This document shows, in pieces, positions 35,430 through 44,498 of a stretch of DNA of 64,000 nt. The DNA is taken from NCBI RefSeq assembly GCF_007752535.1, contig NZ_CP036426.1, positions 2,728,001 to 2,792,000 of the forward strand. Reading direction: 5' to 3'. The notes under the pieces were generated by a model. That model worked only from the letters and a program-made list of their open reading frames with translations, had not been told where the DNA came from and did no database searches. This DNA comes from Tautonia plasticadhaerens (GTDB lineage Bacteria > Planctomycetota > Planctomycetia > Isosphaerales > Isosphaeraceae). The translations under genes were made by a program, and so were the position numbers. Positions within the stretch are counted from its first letter, which is position 1. Each line of letters opens with the position of its first letter.

Positions 35430-37151
35430 ATGAATACCTTCGATCGAAGACTCCCGGCCCGCCGCGTCGCCGTCGTCTCGGGCGCGGTGGCGGCGCTGCT
35501 GGTGGTCGGGTTCCTGCTGATGGCCTGGGGCCCCTGGTCCGGAGGGCCGGAGGGGGGATCGGGCGAGGGGGAGGAGTCCGCCGGCGAGCAGGAGACGAGC
35601 CCGCAGCGGGCCGGCGTCATCGCCGTCACCGGGGAGCGGCAGCGGGCGCTGGGGATTCGGACCGCCGAGGTCCGCACCGGGGTCGTCTCCCAGGTCTTCG
35701 ACGCGCCCGGCCAGATCGTGCCCGACGAGGCGAGGCATGCCTACATCACGCCGAGGGCCCCGGGCGTGGTGCGCAGCGTCTCGGTCCAGATCGGCCAGCA
35801 GGTCGAGGAGGGGCAACTGCTGGCCCAGGTCGACAGCCAGGAGGTGGCCGACGCGAGGCTGCACCTGATCGACGCGCTGCAGCAGCTGGAGATCGCCCGG
35901 GCCCGGCTCAACTGGCAGCAGACGATCTACGAGAACGCCCTGGACATGATCGAGGCCCTGGAGCGGGACACGCCCCCGGAGGAGATCCAGGAGGCCTTCG
36001 CCGACCGCCCCGTCGGCGAGACCCGGGAGCGGCTGATGCAGGCTTATGCGCAGCTCTACCTGTCGGGCTACGAGGAGGACCTCTACGAGAACCTCAAGGA
36101 CCGGGACGCCGTCGCCCCGGCCCGGTACCGCGTCGAGCAGGCCGAGTTCGAGAAGGACCAGGCCATCTTCCGGGGGCTGATGGACCGCATGGCCTACGAG
36201 GTCACGCTCGACTACACGCTCGCCCGCCAGCGGCTCCGGGAGGCCCGGACGGCCGTCAAGGTCGAGCTGGAGACCCTCCGGGTGCTCAACGCCTCCCCCG
36301 ACGAAATCCTCCGCCGGTTCGAGTCCGGCGAGCTGACCCGGGACACCCCCGAGGGCACCGCCGAGGCCACACTCCGCCAGGCCGCCGAGGCGGCCACCGA
36401 CCCCTCCCGGGAGGTCGAGCAACTGCGACGGGAGCAGGGGGAGACGCCGGTGAGCACCTACGACATCCGGGCCCCATTCTCCGGCACCGTCCTGGAGCGC
36501 GGCCGGATCGTCCCCGGCGTGGTCATCGACGGCCAGGAGCAGCTCTTCACCATGGCCGACCTGCACGAGGTCTGGGTCGAGGCCCACGTCCACGAGGGGG
36601 ACTTCTTCCTCCTCCAGCAGGCCGAGGGGGGCACGATCGCGTTCACCACGGCGGCCTACCCCGGCCGCGTCTTCGAGGGCCGGGTGCTCTACACCGGCGA
36701 CCTCGTCGACGAGAAGAGCCGGACCATCCGCATGATCGCCCAGGCCGACAACCCCGACCGCCTGCTCAAGCCGGGCATGTTCGTCGAGATCCGCGTCCGG
36801 GCCGAGGACCCGCAGGAACTGCCGCTCGCCCCCTCCTCCGCCATCCTCACCGAGGGGGACGAGCGACTCGTCTTCGTCCAGACCGGCCCCGAGCGGTTCG
36901 AGCGACGGGCCATCCGCACCGGCCGACGCGACGAGCAGGAGGACGTCGTCGCGGTCCTGGAGGGCCTGGACGAGGGGGACCGTGTGGTCGTCCACGGCGC
37001 CTTCGAGCTCAAGGCGGAGATGATCGCCGAGGGCGAGAGCCGCACCTCGGTCCTCGGCCGGGAAGGGGGCGAGGCCGGCCCCGGCGCCCCCACCGGGCCG
37101 GACCGGGGCGGCCGGACGGATGACGGCGGCGGGCCGGGCGCCGGCGACTGA
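35430..37151 (+). CDS. Heavy-metal RND efflux adaptor (CzcB/CusB-like)
   Basis: The 573-residue adaptor has a signal anchor at about 12-32. The first lipoyl half is TPRAPGVVRSVSVQIGQQVEEGQLLAQVDSQEV, a very long helical hairpin runs from about 130 to 330, the second half is IRAPFSGTVLERGRIVPGVVIDG, and a beta-barrel domain contains VWVEAHVHEGDF and YTGDLVDEKSRTIRMIAQ. The hairpin is longer than in most CzcB proteins. It sits 36 bases before the pump gene, so they are one operon. The C-terminal 30 residues are a Gly/Asp-rich tail with no His-rich metal motif. Confidence 0.92.
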   Translation: MNTFDRRLPARRVAVVSGAVAALLVVGFLLMAWGPWSGGPEGGSGEGEESAGEQETSPQRAGVIAVTGERQRALGIRTAEVRTGVVSQVFDAPGQIVPDEARHAYITPRAPGVVRSVSVQIGQQVEEGQLLAQVDSQEVADARLHLIDALQQLEIARARLNWQQTIYENALDMIEALERDTPPEEIQEAFADRPVGETRERLMQAYAQLYLSGYEEDLYENLKDRDAVAPARYRVEQAEFEKDQAIFRGLMDRMAYEVTLDYTLARQRLREARTAVKVELETLRVLNASPDEILRRFESGELTRDTPEGTAEATLRQAAEAATDPSREVEQLRREQGETPVSTYDIRAPFSGTVLERGRIVPGVVIDGQEQLFTMADLHEVWVEAHVHEGDFFLLQQAEGGTIAFTTAAYPGRVFEGRVLYTGDLVDEKSRTIRMIAQADNPDRLLKPGMFVEIRVRAEDPQELPLAPSSAILTEGDERLVFVQTGPERFERRAIRTGRRDEQEDVVAVLEGLDEGDRVVVHGAFELKAEMIAEGESRTSVLGREGGEAGPGAPTGPDRGGRTDDGGGPGAGD

Positions 37152-37187
37152 GCCGGCGCCACGCCGCGACACGATGGGACATCGACG

Positions 37188-40100
37188 ATGGTTGACGGAC
37201 TGATCCGATCCGCCCTCACCCACCGGGGGCTCGTGCTGCTGCTTCTGATCGCCCTGATCGCCTCCGGCGTCTACTGCGCCCTGAACCTGCGCATGGGCGC
37301 CCAGCCCGACATCACCCCCCCCCTGGTGGCGGTGCTGACCGACGCGCCTGCCCTGAGCCCCGAGGAGGTCGAGCAGTTCATCACCATCCCGATCGAGAAC
37401 GGGCTGAACGCCATCCCCAAGATCGAGGAGATCCGCTCGATCTCCCAGCAGGGCCTCTCGGTCATCCGCGTGATCTTCACTCGCGGCACCGACATCTACT
37501 GGGCCCGCGCCCAGGTCTCGCAGCAGCTGGAGCAGATCCGCGGCCAGATCCCCGAGGGGTTCGGCAACCCCCGGATGGGGCCGATCACCACCGGCCTCGG
37601 CGAGATCGTCCAGTTCGAGCTCCGCAACGCCCCCGGCGCCGAGGACCCGAAGTCCCCGATGGAACTGCGGACGATCCTCGACTGGGAGGTCGCCCTCCCG
37701 CTCCGGAGCGTGCCCGGCGTCGTCGGCGTCAACTCCTTCGGCGGCCTGCTGAAGACCTACCGCGCCGAGGTCGACCCGAACCGACTGCTCGCCCGGGGCA
37801 TCCCGATGGACGACGTCTACTCCGCCCTGCGCAACAACAACGCCAACGCCGGCGGCGGCTACTACCAGCGCAACGGGGAGGTCCGCATCATCCGCGGCGA
37901 GGGCCTGATCCGCACGACCGAGGACATGGACCGCATCGTCCTGGACACCACCGACGACGGCACGCCGATCTCCATCCGGGATGTCGGCCGCTCGGCCATC
38001 GCCCCCATGCTCCGGCAAGGGGCCGTCACCCGGGACGGCCAGGGCGAGGCCGTCATGGCCATCACCTACATGCTGCTGGGCGAGAACGCCCGGGTGGTCG
38101 TCGGCCGGGTCGAGGAGAAGCTCGAGGAGATCCGCGGGAAGCTGGAGCCGATGGGCGTCGAGATCGAGGTCTTCTACAATCGCGGCCGGCTGATCGAGAC
38201 GACCCTGCACACCGTCGGCGAGAACCTCGTCATCGGCGGCATCCTGGTGATCGCCGTCCTGCTCTTCCTGCTGGGCAACTGGCGGGCGGCGCTGATCACC
38301 GCGGCGGTCATCCCCCTGTCGATGGTCTGCGCCATCGACGCGATGTTCATGGCCGGCATCGCCGGCAGCCTGCTGTCGCTCGGGGCGATCGACTTCGGCC
38401 TGATCGTCGACAGCTCGGTGATCGTCGTCGAGAACATCGTCCGGAGGCTCTCGCTGGCCGACGAGGACGACTCCAAGCTCGGCGTCGTCTTCGACGCCGC
38501 CCGGGAGGTGAAGACGCCGGTGCTCTACGGCGTCGGCATCATCACCATGGTCAACCTGCCGATCCTGGCGCTGATCGGCGTCGAGGGGGCCATGTTCCGG
38601 CCGATGGCCCTGACGCTGATCTTCGCCCTCTCCGGCTCGATGCTCCTGTCCCTGACGCTCGTCCCCGTGGCCGCCGCCTCCTTCCTGAAGATGGGCGAGC
38701 GCGAGCAGGAAACCTGGCTGATCCGCCAGGCCAAGAAGCTCTACACGCCGGTCTTGCCCTGGGTCCTCGACCACCCCTGGCCGGTCATCTTCGCCTTCCT
38801 CATCGCCCTGGCGGCGAGCATCCCGCCGGTCTTCATCATGGGGTTGGAGTTCATCCCCCAGCTCGACGAGGGGGACATCACCATCGTCATGACCCGGCCG
38901 GCCAGCGCCTCGCTGGAGGAGGGCATCGAGCAGTCCACCCGCTTCGAGCAGGCGGTGCTCGAGCGCTTCCCCGACAAGGTCGAGTCGGTCCTCTGCCGCA
39001 CCGGCCGCCCCGAGATCGGCCTCGACCCCGCCCCCCTGAACCGCACCGACGCCTTCGTCTTCCTCAAGGAGTACGGCGTCTGGGACCGGGACGCCGACGG
39101 CGAGCCCGACCCCGACGACGACATCAAGAACAAGGACGACCTCATCAAGGCCCTCGAGGAGCTGTGCGCCTACCAGCTCCCCGGCACCAAGCTCAACTTC
39201 AGCCAGCCGATCGAGGTCCGCTTCGACGAGATGATCTCCGGCGTCCGGGGGGACGTCGGCATCGCCCTCTTCGGCCCCGACCTCGACGTGCTGCACCGCA
39301 AGGCCGGCGAGATGGCCGAGATCCTCAAGACCGTCGAGGGGGCGGCCGACATCAAGGCCCGGCCCATCCGAGGCCTGCCGTACCTCCGCGTCGTCGTCGA
39401 CCGCCAGCAGATCGCCCGCTACGGCATCAACGTCAAGGACGTGCTCGACGCCGTCCGCGCCATGGGGGGCTACACCGTCGGCCAGGTCGTCGTCGGCAAG
39501 CGACGCTTCGACCTCCAGGTCCGCTACGAGCTGGAGGATCGCAACGACGTCGAGTCGATCGGCGAGATCAAGATCGCCGACGCCCGGGGCCGGATGATCC
39601 CCCTGCGCGACCTCTGCGACCTGAGGATCGAGGACGGCATCTACGAGATCCGCCACCGCGACCGAGAGCGCCGGGCCCTGGTCCAGTGCAACGTCCGGGG
39701 CCGCGACCTCGCCGGCTTCGTCGCCGCCGGCAAGCGGGCCTTCGACGAGCAGCTGGAGCTGCCCCCCGGCTATCGGGTCGAGTGGGGAGGGGTCTACGAC
39801 AACCTCCAGTCGGCCAGCCGTCGGATGACGATCGTCCTGCCGCTGTCGCTGCTGCTGATCTTCCTGCTGCTCTACGCCACCTTCGGCTCGATGAAGCTCG
39901 GCCTCCTGATCTTCCTGTCGATCCCCTTCGCCACCACCGGCGGCATCTGGCTGCTGTTCCTCCGGGGGATCGACTTCAGCATCTCGGCGGGCATCGGCTT
40001 CATCTGCCTGGCCGGCGTCTCGGTCCTCGACGGCCTAGTGCTCGTCTCGGCGATCCGGGACCGCCTGACCCAGGGGGGCGAGTCGATGCGAGACTCCATC

Positions 40101-40382
40101 TACGAGGCCTCCATGGAACGCCTCCGCCCGATCCTCATGACCGGCCTGGTCGCCAGCCTCGGCTTCGTGCCGATGGCCTTCAACACCGGCATCGGCGCCA
40201 CGGTCCAGCGCCCCCTGGCCACGGTGGTCGTCGGCGGCATCGTCACCAGCACCCTGATGAAGCTCCTCCTGCTGCCGGCCATCTATCACTGGTTCGACCC
40301 CGGCCCCCCGGCCGACCCGTCGGACGGGGACGGCTTCGACGGCCCCGGGCCCGATGATGACGACGGGGATCACGCCCCCTGA
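37188..40382 (+). CDS. czcA: CzcA-type heavy-metal efflux RND pump
   Basis: This 1064-residue trimeric inner-membrane pump exports divalent metals from the periplasm or cytoplasm using the proton gradient. Its fourth helix region reads GAIDFGLIVDSSVIVVEN, placing D402, D408 and E415 at the positions known to be essential in Cupriavidus CzcA. Other features are the N-terminal SALTHRGLVLLLLIALIASG, the docking domain around QPDITPPLVAVLTDAPALSP, and the second half GVYDNLQSASRRMTIVLPLS. The C-terminal tail is Asp/Gly-rich. Which metal is exported cannot be told from these motifs alone. Confidence 0.94.
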   Translation: MVDGLIRSALTHRGLVLLLLIALIASGVYCALNLRMGAQPDITPPLVAVLTDAPALSPEEVEQFITIPIENGLNAIPKIEEIRSISQQGLSVIRVIFTRGTDIYWARAQVSQQLEQIRGQIPEGFGNPRMGPITTGLGEIVQFELRNAPGAEDPKSPMELRTILDWEVALPLRSVPGVVGVNSFGGLLKTYRAEVDPNRLLARGIPMDDVYSALRNNNANAGGGYYQRNGEVRIIRGEGLIRTTEDMDRIVLDTTDDGTPISIRDVGRSAIAPMLRQGAVTRDGQGEAVMAITYMLLGENARVVVGRVEEKLEEIRGKLEPMGVEIEVFYNRGRLIETTLHTVGENLVIGGILVIAVLLFLLGNWRAALITAAVIPLSMVCAIDAMFMAGIAGSLLSLGAIDFGLIVDSSVIVVENIVRRLSLADEDDSKLGVVFDAAREVKTPVLYGVGIITMVNLPILALIGVEGAMFRPMALTLIFALSGSMLLSLTLVPVAAASFLKMGEREQETWLIRQAKKLYTPVLPWVLDHPWPVIFAFLIALAASIPPVFIMGLEFIPQLDEGDITIVMTRPASASLEEGIEQSTRFEQAVLERFPDKVESVLCRTGRPEIGLDPAPLNRTDAFVFLKEYGVWDRDADGEPDPDDDIKNKDDLIKALEELCAYQLPGTKLNFSQPIEVRFDEMISGVRGDVGIALFGPDLDVLHRKAGEMAEILKTVEGAADIKARPIRGLPYLRVVVDRQQIARYGINVKDVLDAVRAMGGYTVGQVVVGKRRFDLQVRYELEDRNDVESIGEIKIADARGRMIPLRDLCDLRIEDGIYEIRHRDRERRALVQCNVRGRDLAGFVAAGKRAFDEQLELPPGYRVEWGGVYDNLQSASRRMTIVLPLSLLLIFLLLYATFGSMKLGLLIFLSIPFATTGGIWLLFLRGIDFSISAGIGFICLAGVSVLDGLVLVSAIRDRLTQGGESMRDSIYEASMERLRPILMTGLVASLGFVPMAFNTGIGATVQRPLATVVVGGIVTSTLMKLLLLPAIYHWFDPGPPADPSDGDGFDGPGPDDDDGDHAP

Positions 40383-40474
40383 CGCCCCCCCGGTCTCCCT
40401 TGCGGCAGGACGGGGGATGGGAAACAATGGGGAAATTGGCCCTCCCATCGGGACCGAACCGACGGACGAGACTT

Positions 40475-42025
40475 ATGCGACGGCCCCGGACGTCCGCCCC
40501 GCCGCCGATCCCGGCGGCCGTCCTGCTCGCGCTGATGATCCCCCTGGCCGTCGAGGGCCGGGCCCAGCCCGTCGGCGGGCCGGTCGTCGGCACGAAGGGC
40601 TCGAAGGTCTACCACGACCTCGACTGCGGCTCCGCCCGGCGACTCTCCGGCCCGAACCGGGTCCCCTTCGCCACCCCCGGGCTCGCCGAGGCCTCCGGCT
40701 TCCGGGCCTGCCGCTCCTGCGAGCCGGACGAGGCGATCCGCATGGTCTCCCTCTTCGCCGCCCGACCTCCCGGGCAGGGCGAGGGCGAGGGCGACGACGG
40801 GGGCGAGGGCGAGGACGGCGGGCCGAAGTTCTCGACCCACGTGGCCCCGGCCCTCGTGGCCAACTGCGTCCGATGCCACAACGCGGACGACCGCCGGGGC
40901 GGATTCGACCTCTCCACCTTCCGGGCCCTGATGGCCGGCGCCGACTCCGGGCCCGTCGTCGCGCCGGACGCGCCCGCCGAGAGCGAGCTGCTGCGGAGGA
41001 TCACGGGGGAAGCCACCCCGAAGATGCCCCCCGGCGACACCGACCTCGCCCCCGAGACGATCGCGAGGATCGAGGCCTGGATCGCCGCCGGGGCCCCGCT
41101 CGACCCCGGGGCCGACCCCGGCGCCCCGATCTCCGAGCTCGCCGCCTCCCCCGAGCAGCTCCGCGCCCTCGAACTCGCCCGGCTCTCCGACGACGACCGC
41201 CGCCTCCTGCTCGTCGAGGCCGCCAACCGCCGATGGGCCCAGGCCGGCGCCCCCGGCGAGCCGGCCCTGGCCGCCGGGGACCGCACCCTGGTCTTCGGCG
41301 CGCTGCCCGAGGCCCGCGCCGGGACGCTCTCGAAGACGCTCGACCGGGCCCAGGAGACGGCCCGGGCGCTGCTCTCCCGGCCCGGGATGCCCGCCCTGGC
41401 CGGCCCGATGGCGCTGAGCGTCTACGTCTTCGACGACCGCAACCACTACGCCGAGTTCGCCCGGACCGTCGCCGGCCAGGAGCCCGCCGAGGGGGAACGG
41501 GCCCGGGCCGACCTCTCCGGGGAGGCACCGTACCTGGCCGCGCTCGACCCCCTCGGCGGCCGGGAGGAGTCGGAGTTCGGCGAGGGGGGGACCGGGAGGG
41601 GGCTCGACGCCCTGCTCGTCGAGCAGCTCGGCGCCGGCGCCGTCTCGGCCGCCGGTGCCGAGGCCCCGCGCTGGCTGGCCCTCGGCTACGGCGCCCTGCT
41701 CGCCTCGAAGCTCGAACCCCGGGGGGCCGAGGTCGCCCGGCTCCGGGCCGGGGCCGTCCGGGCCTATCAGGTCGGCTGGACGACCAAGGCCGGCGAGGCC
41801 CTCGGCGACGTGCTCGACCCCGACGAGACCCGGGCCCTCGGCTTCAGCCTGCTGGAATGGCTCTCCGCCGCCAACCCCCGGGCCGTCGGGCCGTTCGTCC
41901 GGGGGATGCTCGGCGGCCGGGACCGCCTGGACGACGGCATCCAGCAACTCTTCGGCGCCAGCCGGGAGCAATTCCTCTCCGCCTGGGGCCAGTGGGTCGC
42001 CGCCCGATACGGCCGAGGACGCTGA
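40475..42025 (+). CDS. Exported cytochrome-like protein with Ada-type Cys motif and degenerate peptidase-like domain
   Basis: An ATG at 40475 gives 516 residues with a signal peptide (AAVLLALMIPLAVEGRA); an ATG at 40427 is a longer option. Residues 38-82 look like the Ada zinc-binding module (KVYHDLDC, then FRACRSCEP). Residues 125-145 carry one haem motif, CVRCHNADDRRGGFDLSTF, as in planctomycete-type cytochromes. The last 250 residues resemble DUF1570/peptidase-MA proteins (APRWLALGYGALLAS), but the expected HExxH is replaced by VEQLG, so peptidase activity is unlikely. This combined reading is an inference from motif memory. Confidence 0.75.
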   Translation: MRRPRTSAPPPIPAAVLLALMIPLAVEGRAQPVGGPVVGTKGSKVYHDLDCGSARRLSGPNRVPFATPGLAEASGFRACRSCEPDEAIRMVSLFAARPPGQGEGEGDDGGEGEDGGPKFSTHVAPALVANCVRCHNADDRRGGFDLSTFRALMAGADSGPVVAPDAPAESELLRRITGEATPKMPPGDTDLAPETIARIEAWIAAGAPLDPGADPGAPISELAASPEQLRALELARLSDDDRRLLLVEAANRRWAQAGAPGEPALAAGDRTLVFGALPEARAGTLSKTLDRAQETARALLSRPGMPALAGPMALSVYVFDDRNHYAEFARTVAGQEPAEGERARADLSGEAPYLAALDPLGGREESEFGEGGTGRGLDALLVEQLGAGAVSAAGAEAPRWLALGYGALLASKLEPRGAEVARLRAGAVRAYQVGWTTKAGEALGDVLDPDETRALGFSLLEWLSAANPRAVGPFVRGMLGGRDRLDDGIQQLFGASREQFLSAWGQWVAARYGRGR

Positions 42026-42029
42026 TCCC

Positions 42030-42533
42030 ATGTCCGATCCCGAGTCCGAGGTGGGCGCCCCGGGGCCCGACCGCCGCCCCTCCGCCGCCGACCCCTACTT
42101 CATCCCCTCCGGGGCCGGCACCCGCCACGCCCCGTTCCCCGGCGTCGAGCTGTTCGTCTCCGCCGGCAGGGGCCTGATGCTGTCCGTCGTCGAGTTCCAG
42201 CCCGGCGGCGTCGTCCCCGAGCATGCCCACCCCCACGAGCAGATGGGCTACCTCGTCTCCGGCCGCCTGGAGTTCACCGTCGGCGGCCTGACCCGGATCC
42301 TCGGCCCCGGCGACCTCTGGCGGATCCCCGGGGGCGTCCCCCACCGCGTCGTCGCCCTCGACGGCCCCGCCGTGGCCCTCGACGCCTTCCACCCCATCCG
42401 GGAAGATTACCTCCGCCACCCGTCCCCCTGCCCGTCCTGCGGGACCCTCCTCGAAGGGCACGGCGTAACCTGCTGGCACTGCGGCCGATCCGGGCAGGGC
42501 GGCCCGGTCGACCCGCCCCCCGCCCCCCGCTGA
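42030..42533 (+). CDS. Cupin-domain protein with a C-terminal zinc-ribbon-like motif
   Basis: The 167-residue protein starts four bases after the preceding stop codon. A cupin barrel at about 40-125 carries the metal motif EHAHPHEQMGYLVSGRLEFTVGG and the second histidine block in IPGGVPHRVVAL. The C-terminus has CPSC and CWHC, a four-cysteine zinc-ribbon pattern, then a Pro-rich tail. The pairing of cupin and ribbon is unusual; the ribbon could bind a protein or nucleic acid. Substrate is unknown. It may be co-transcribed with the cytochrome-like gene. Confidence 0.85.
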   Translation: MSDPESEVGAPGPDRRPSAADPYFIPSGAGTRHAPFPGVELFVSAGRGLMLSVVEFQPGGVVPEHAHPHEQMGYLVSGRLEFTVGGLTRILGPGDLWRIPGGVPHRVVALDGPAVALDAFHPIREDYLRHPSPCPSCGTLLEGHGVTCWHCGRSGQGGPVDPPPAPR

Positions 42534-42583
42534 ACCCCCCTCCACGGCGAGGGAAACCCGCCCGACCGGCGACGGCAAGGAAC

Positions 42584-42612
42584 TTGCAACAGTCGCGCTC
42601 CTCGGCTACATC
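42584..42612 (+). promoter_or_regulatory. Weak candidate promoter for the 42646 membrane protein
   Basis: TTGCAA (42584-42589) and TACATC (42607-42612) are 17 bases apart in an AT-richer stretch just upstream of the gene; the -10 box is poor. Confidence 0.35.
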
Positions 42613-42645
42613 ATGAATCTTTCGTGAATAAACCGCATAGGAGCG

Positions 42646-43371
42646 ATGATGGCCAGCACCACCCTGGCGCCCGGGGCGCTCTCCCGGGCCGCACATTTCG
42701 TCCGACGCGAACTGCGGGATTCCCGGATCCTGCCCTTCCTCCTCCTGCTCATCGGGACCGACCTCCTCCTGTGCTCCCTCCATCTCCTCCATTATTTCAC
42801 CAATCGGTTCAACCACCCGAACTGGAACCTGACGAGGGAGAAAGGCACGGGGGAATACTTCCAGTACCTGAAATACCTCTGGTGCTGCTGGATGCTGCTG
42901 ACGGTCTTCTCCCGGCGGCGGGAGGCCAGCGACGTGGCGTGGGCCGGGCTGATGGCCTACCTGCTGCTGGACGACTACAAGGGGATGCACGAGAAGACCG
43001 GCAGGCTGATCGTCGAACGAGTGGGGTTCGAGCCCTGGCTCGGGCTGCGGGGGCAGGAATTCGGGGAGCTGTCCTATGTCCTGCTCGTCGGCTCGGTGAT
43101 CGCGCTCGTGTTGGTCGCCTCATACCGGTACTCGGGCCGGCGGGCGCGGGCCGACTTCGCCGTGCTAGGCGCCCTGATGTTCGGGATGCTCGTGGCGGCG
43201 GTGGGCGTCGACACCCTGCACATCCTCGTGCTGAAGGACCGGATCCTGGAGCCGGTGCTCGGCATGCTCGAGGACGGCGGCGAGATGATCATCCTCAGCC
43301 TGATGACCGTCTACTGCTTCCACATGGCCTTGCGATCGCGGGACGACCGACCCGAGCCGATCCCCGGGTGA
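42646..43371 (+). CDS. Membrane protein of unknown function
   Basis: The 241-residue protein starts at ATGATGG after TAGGAGCG. It has about five hydrophobic segments: ILPFLLLLIGTDLLLCSLHLL, YLWCCWMLLTVF, SYVLLVGSVIALVLVA, FAVLGALMFGMLVAAVGV and MIILSLMTVYCFHMAL. The loops contain HYFTNRFNHPNWNL and DDYKGMHEKTGR. Several histidines lie close to the membrane (residues 46, 49, 56 and after), which could hint at metal or haem contact but this is only a suggestion. No family recognised. Confidence 0.7.
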   Translation: MMASTTLAPGALSRAAHFVRRELRDSRILPFLLLLIGTDLLLCSLHLLHYFTNRFNHPNWNLTREKGTGEYFQYLKYLWCCWMLLTVFSRRREASDVAWAGLMAYLLLDDYKGMHEKTGRLIVERVGFEPWLGLRGQEFGELSYVLLVGSVIALVLVASYRYSGRRARADFAVLGALMFGMLVAAVGVDTLHILVLKDRILEPVLGMLEDGGEMIILSLMTVYCFHMALRSRDDRPEPIPG

Positions 43372-43569
43372 CCCCTCGGCCGTCACCCCGGGGGCGGCCA
43401 CCGCGAGGGTGAGATCCGCCGCGACGGCCCACGCCGGGATGCAGCCCGCCCCCCGAACGCGGGGCCATCCGGCCGACTCGGGCTGGCACGCCCGTTGCTC
43501 CCTCCATCCCGGGCCGGGCGCCCCCGATGTCCCCCGGGGAGATCACGCTCGGCGCCGGGAGGGGAGCCG

Positions 43570-43824
43570 ATGCCGGACGTCGTCATCTACACCAAGAGTT
43601 GGTGCTCTTACTGCCAACGGGCGATGGACCTGCTCCGCCGCAAGGGTGTCGAGTACACCGAACTCGAAGTCTCCCGCGATGACGCATTGGAGGCCGAGAT
43701 GGTCTCCAGGGCGGGAGGGCGTCGCACCGTGCCCCAGATTTTCATCGGCTCGGCCCACGTCGGGGGCTGCGACGACCTCCATCGGCTCGAGGCCGAGGGC
43801 CGACTGGACGCATTACTCCGCTGA
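43570..43824 (+). CDS. grxC: Glutaredoxin, GrxC type
   Basis: The 84-residue protein starts at an ATG at 43570 with GGAGGGGAG just upstream. It has the dithiol active site WCSYC (C12 and C15), the cis-proline motif TVPQIFIG, and the GGCDDL glutathione-binding block. The length and motifs match class I GrxC, which reduces glutathione-mixed disulphides in the cytoplasm. Its 3' end overlaps the convergent HD gene by 12 bases. Confidence 0.95.
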   Translation: MPDVVIYTKSWCSYCQRAMDLLRRKGVEYTELEVSRDDALEAEMVSRAGGRRTVPQIFIGSAHVGGCDDLHRLEAEGRLDALLR

Positions 43825-44469
43825 CCCCGGATCGTCGGCGGGGGAGCGGGCCGAGGCCAGGGCCCCGATCTCGCGGGCGAGGTTCGCACGCGCCCCGGCC
43901 TCGTACCGCTCGAAGAACGGCGCCGTGCGGTAGATCCGGGGCCGGGACGCGAACCCCTCCAGCACCCGGAGTCGCCCCTCCCGGTACGCATCTTCGGGGA
44001 CGTGGGCGTACTCGGCCCGGATTTGCCGCCCGTACTCCTCGAAGCGCCCGGGAGGCTGGCCGAGGATGGACAGGTCGATGTCGACCATCAGCGTCTCGTC
44101 CCTCCCGGCCGGCCCGACCTCGTGCGAGGTGACGAGGATCAGCCCGGCGACCCGGGCGATCACCTCGCCCGAAACGCCGCACCGGCCCAGGACCGACCGG
44201 GCCAGCTCGACGCTCCTCCGCTCGTTCCCGGGGGAGGCGGGGTCATAAACCGCGTCGTGGAACCAGAGCGCCGCCTCGACCTCGGCGGGGCGGTCGGCCA
44301 GGGCCCGGGACCGATCCAGTTCGGCGAGGCAATCGGCGATGTGTCGATCGGAGTGGTAGGCCCGGGCCGGCTCTCCATAAGCCGCCGCCAGCCGCGCGAA
44401 CCCCGAGGCGTCCGGCGAGGCGGCGCCGAGGGCCCGGAGGCACCGGAGATAGCGTTCGGGGTCGAGCAT
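43813..44469 (-). CDS. HD-domain metal-dependent phosphohydrolase-like protein
   Basis: An ATG at 44469 gives 218 residues. The metal ligands of the HD fold are visible: YHSDRHIADCL, ALWFHDAVYDP with the HD pair, ERRSVELA, TSHE, and a late VDIDLSILGQPPGRFEEYGRQIRAEYAHV motif. This arrangement matches a family of uncharacterised predicted HD phosphohydrolases often wrongly labelled as NMDA-receptor subunits. The substrate is unknown, possibly a nucleotide. It converges on and overlaps glutaredoxin by 12 bases. Confidence 0.88.
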   Translation of the reverse strand: MLDPERYLRCLRALGAASPDASGFARLAAAYGEPARAYHSDRHIADCLAELDRSRALADRPAEVEAALWFHDAVYDPASPGNERRSVELARSVLGRCGVSGEVIARVAGLILVTSHEVGPAGRDETLMVDIDLSILGQPPGRFEEYGRQIRAEYAHVPEDAYREGRLRVLEGFASRPRIYRTAPFFERYEAGARANLAREIGALASARSPADDPGSAE

Positions 44470-44498
44470 CGTGGGGGAGGCCCGGCCCGGGGCCGGGT

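Noticed and set aside
33741-39656. A 1971-codon open frame on the minus strand
   Set aside because: It runs opposite to the adaptor and CzcA pump, has low-complexity composition and no domain, and is a by-product of high GC content. Only its antisense partner genes show conserved motifs.
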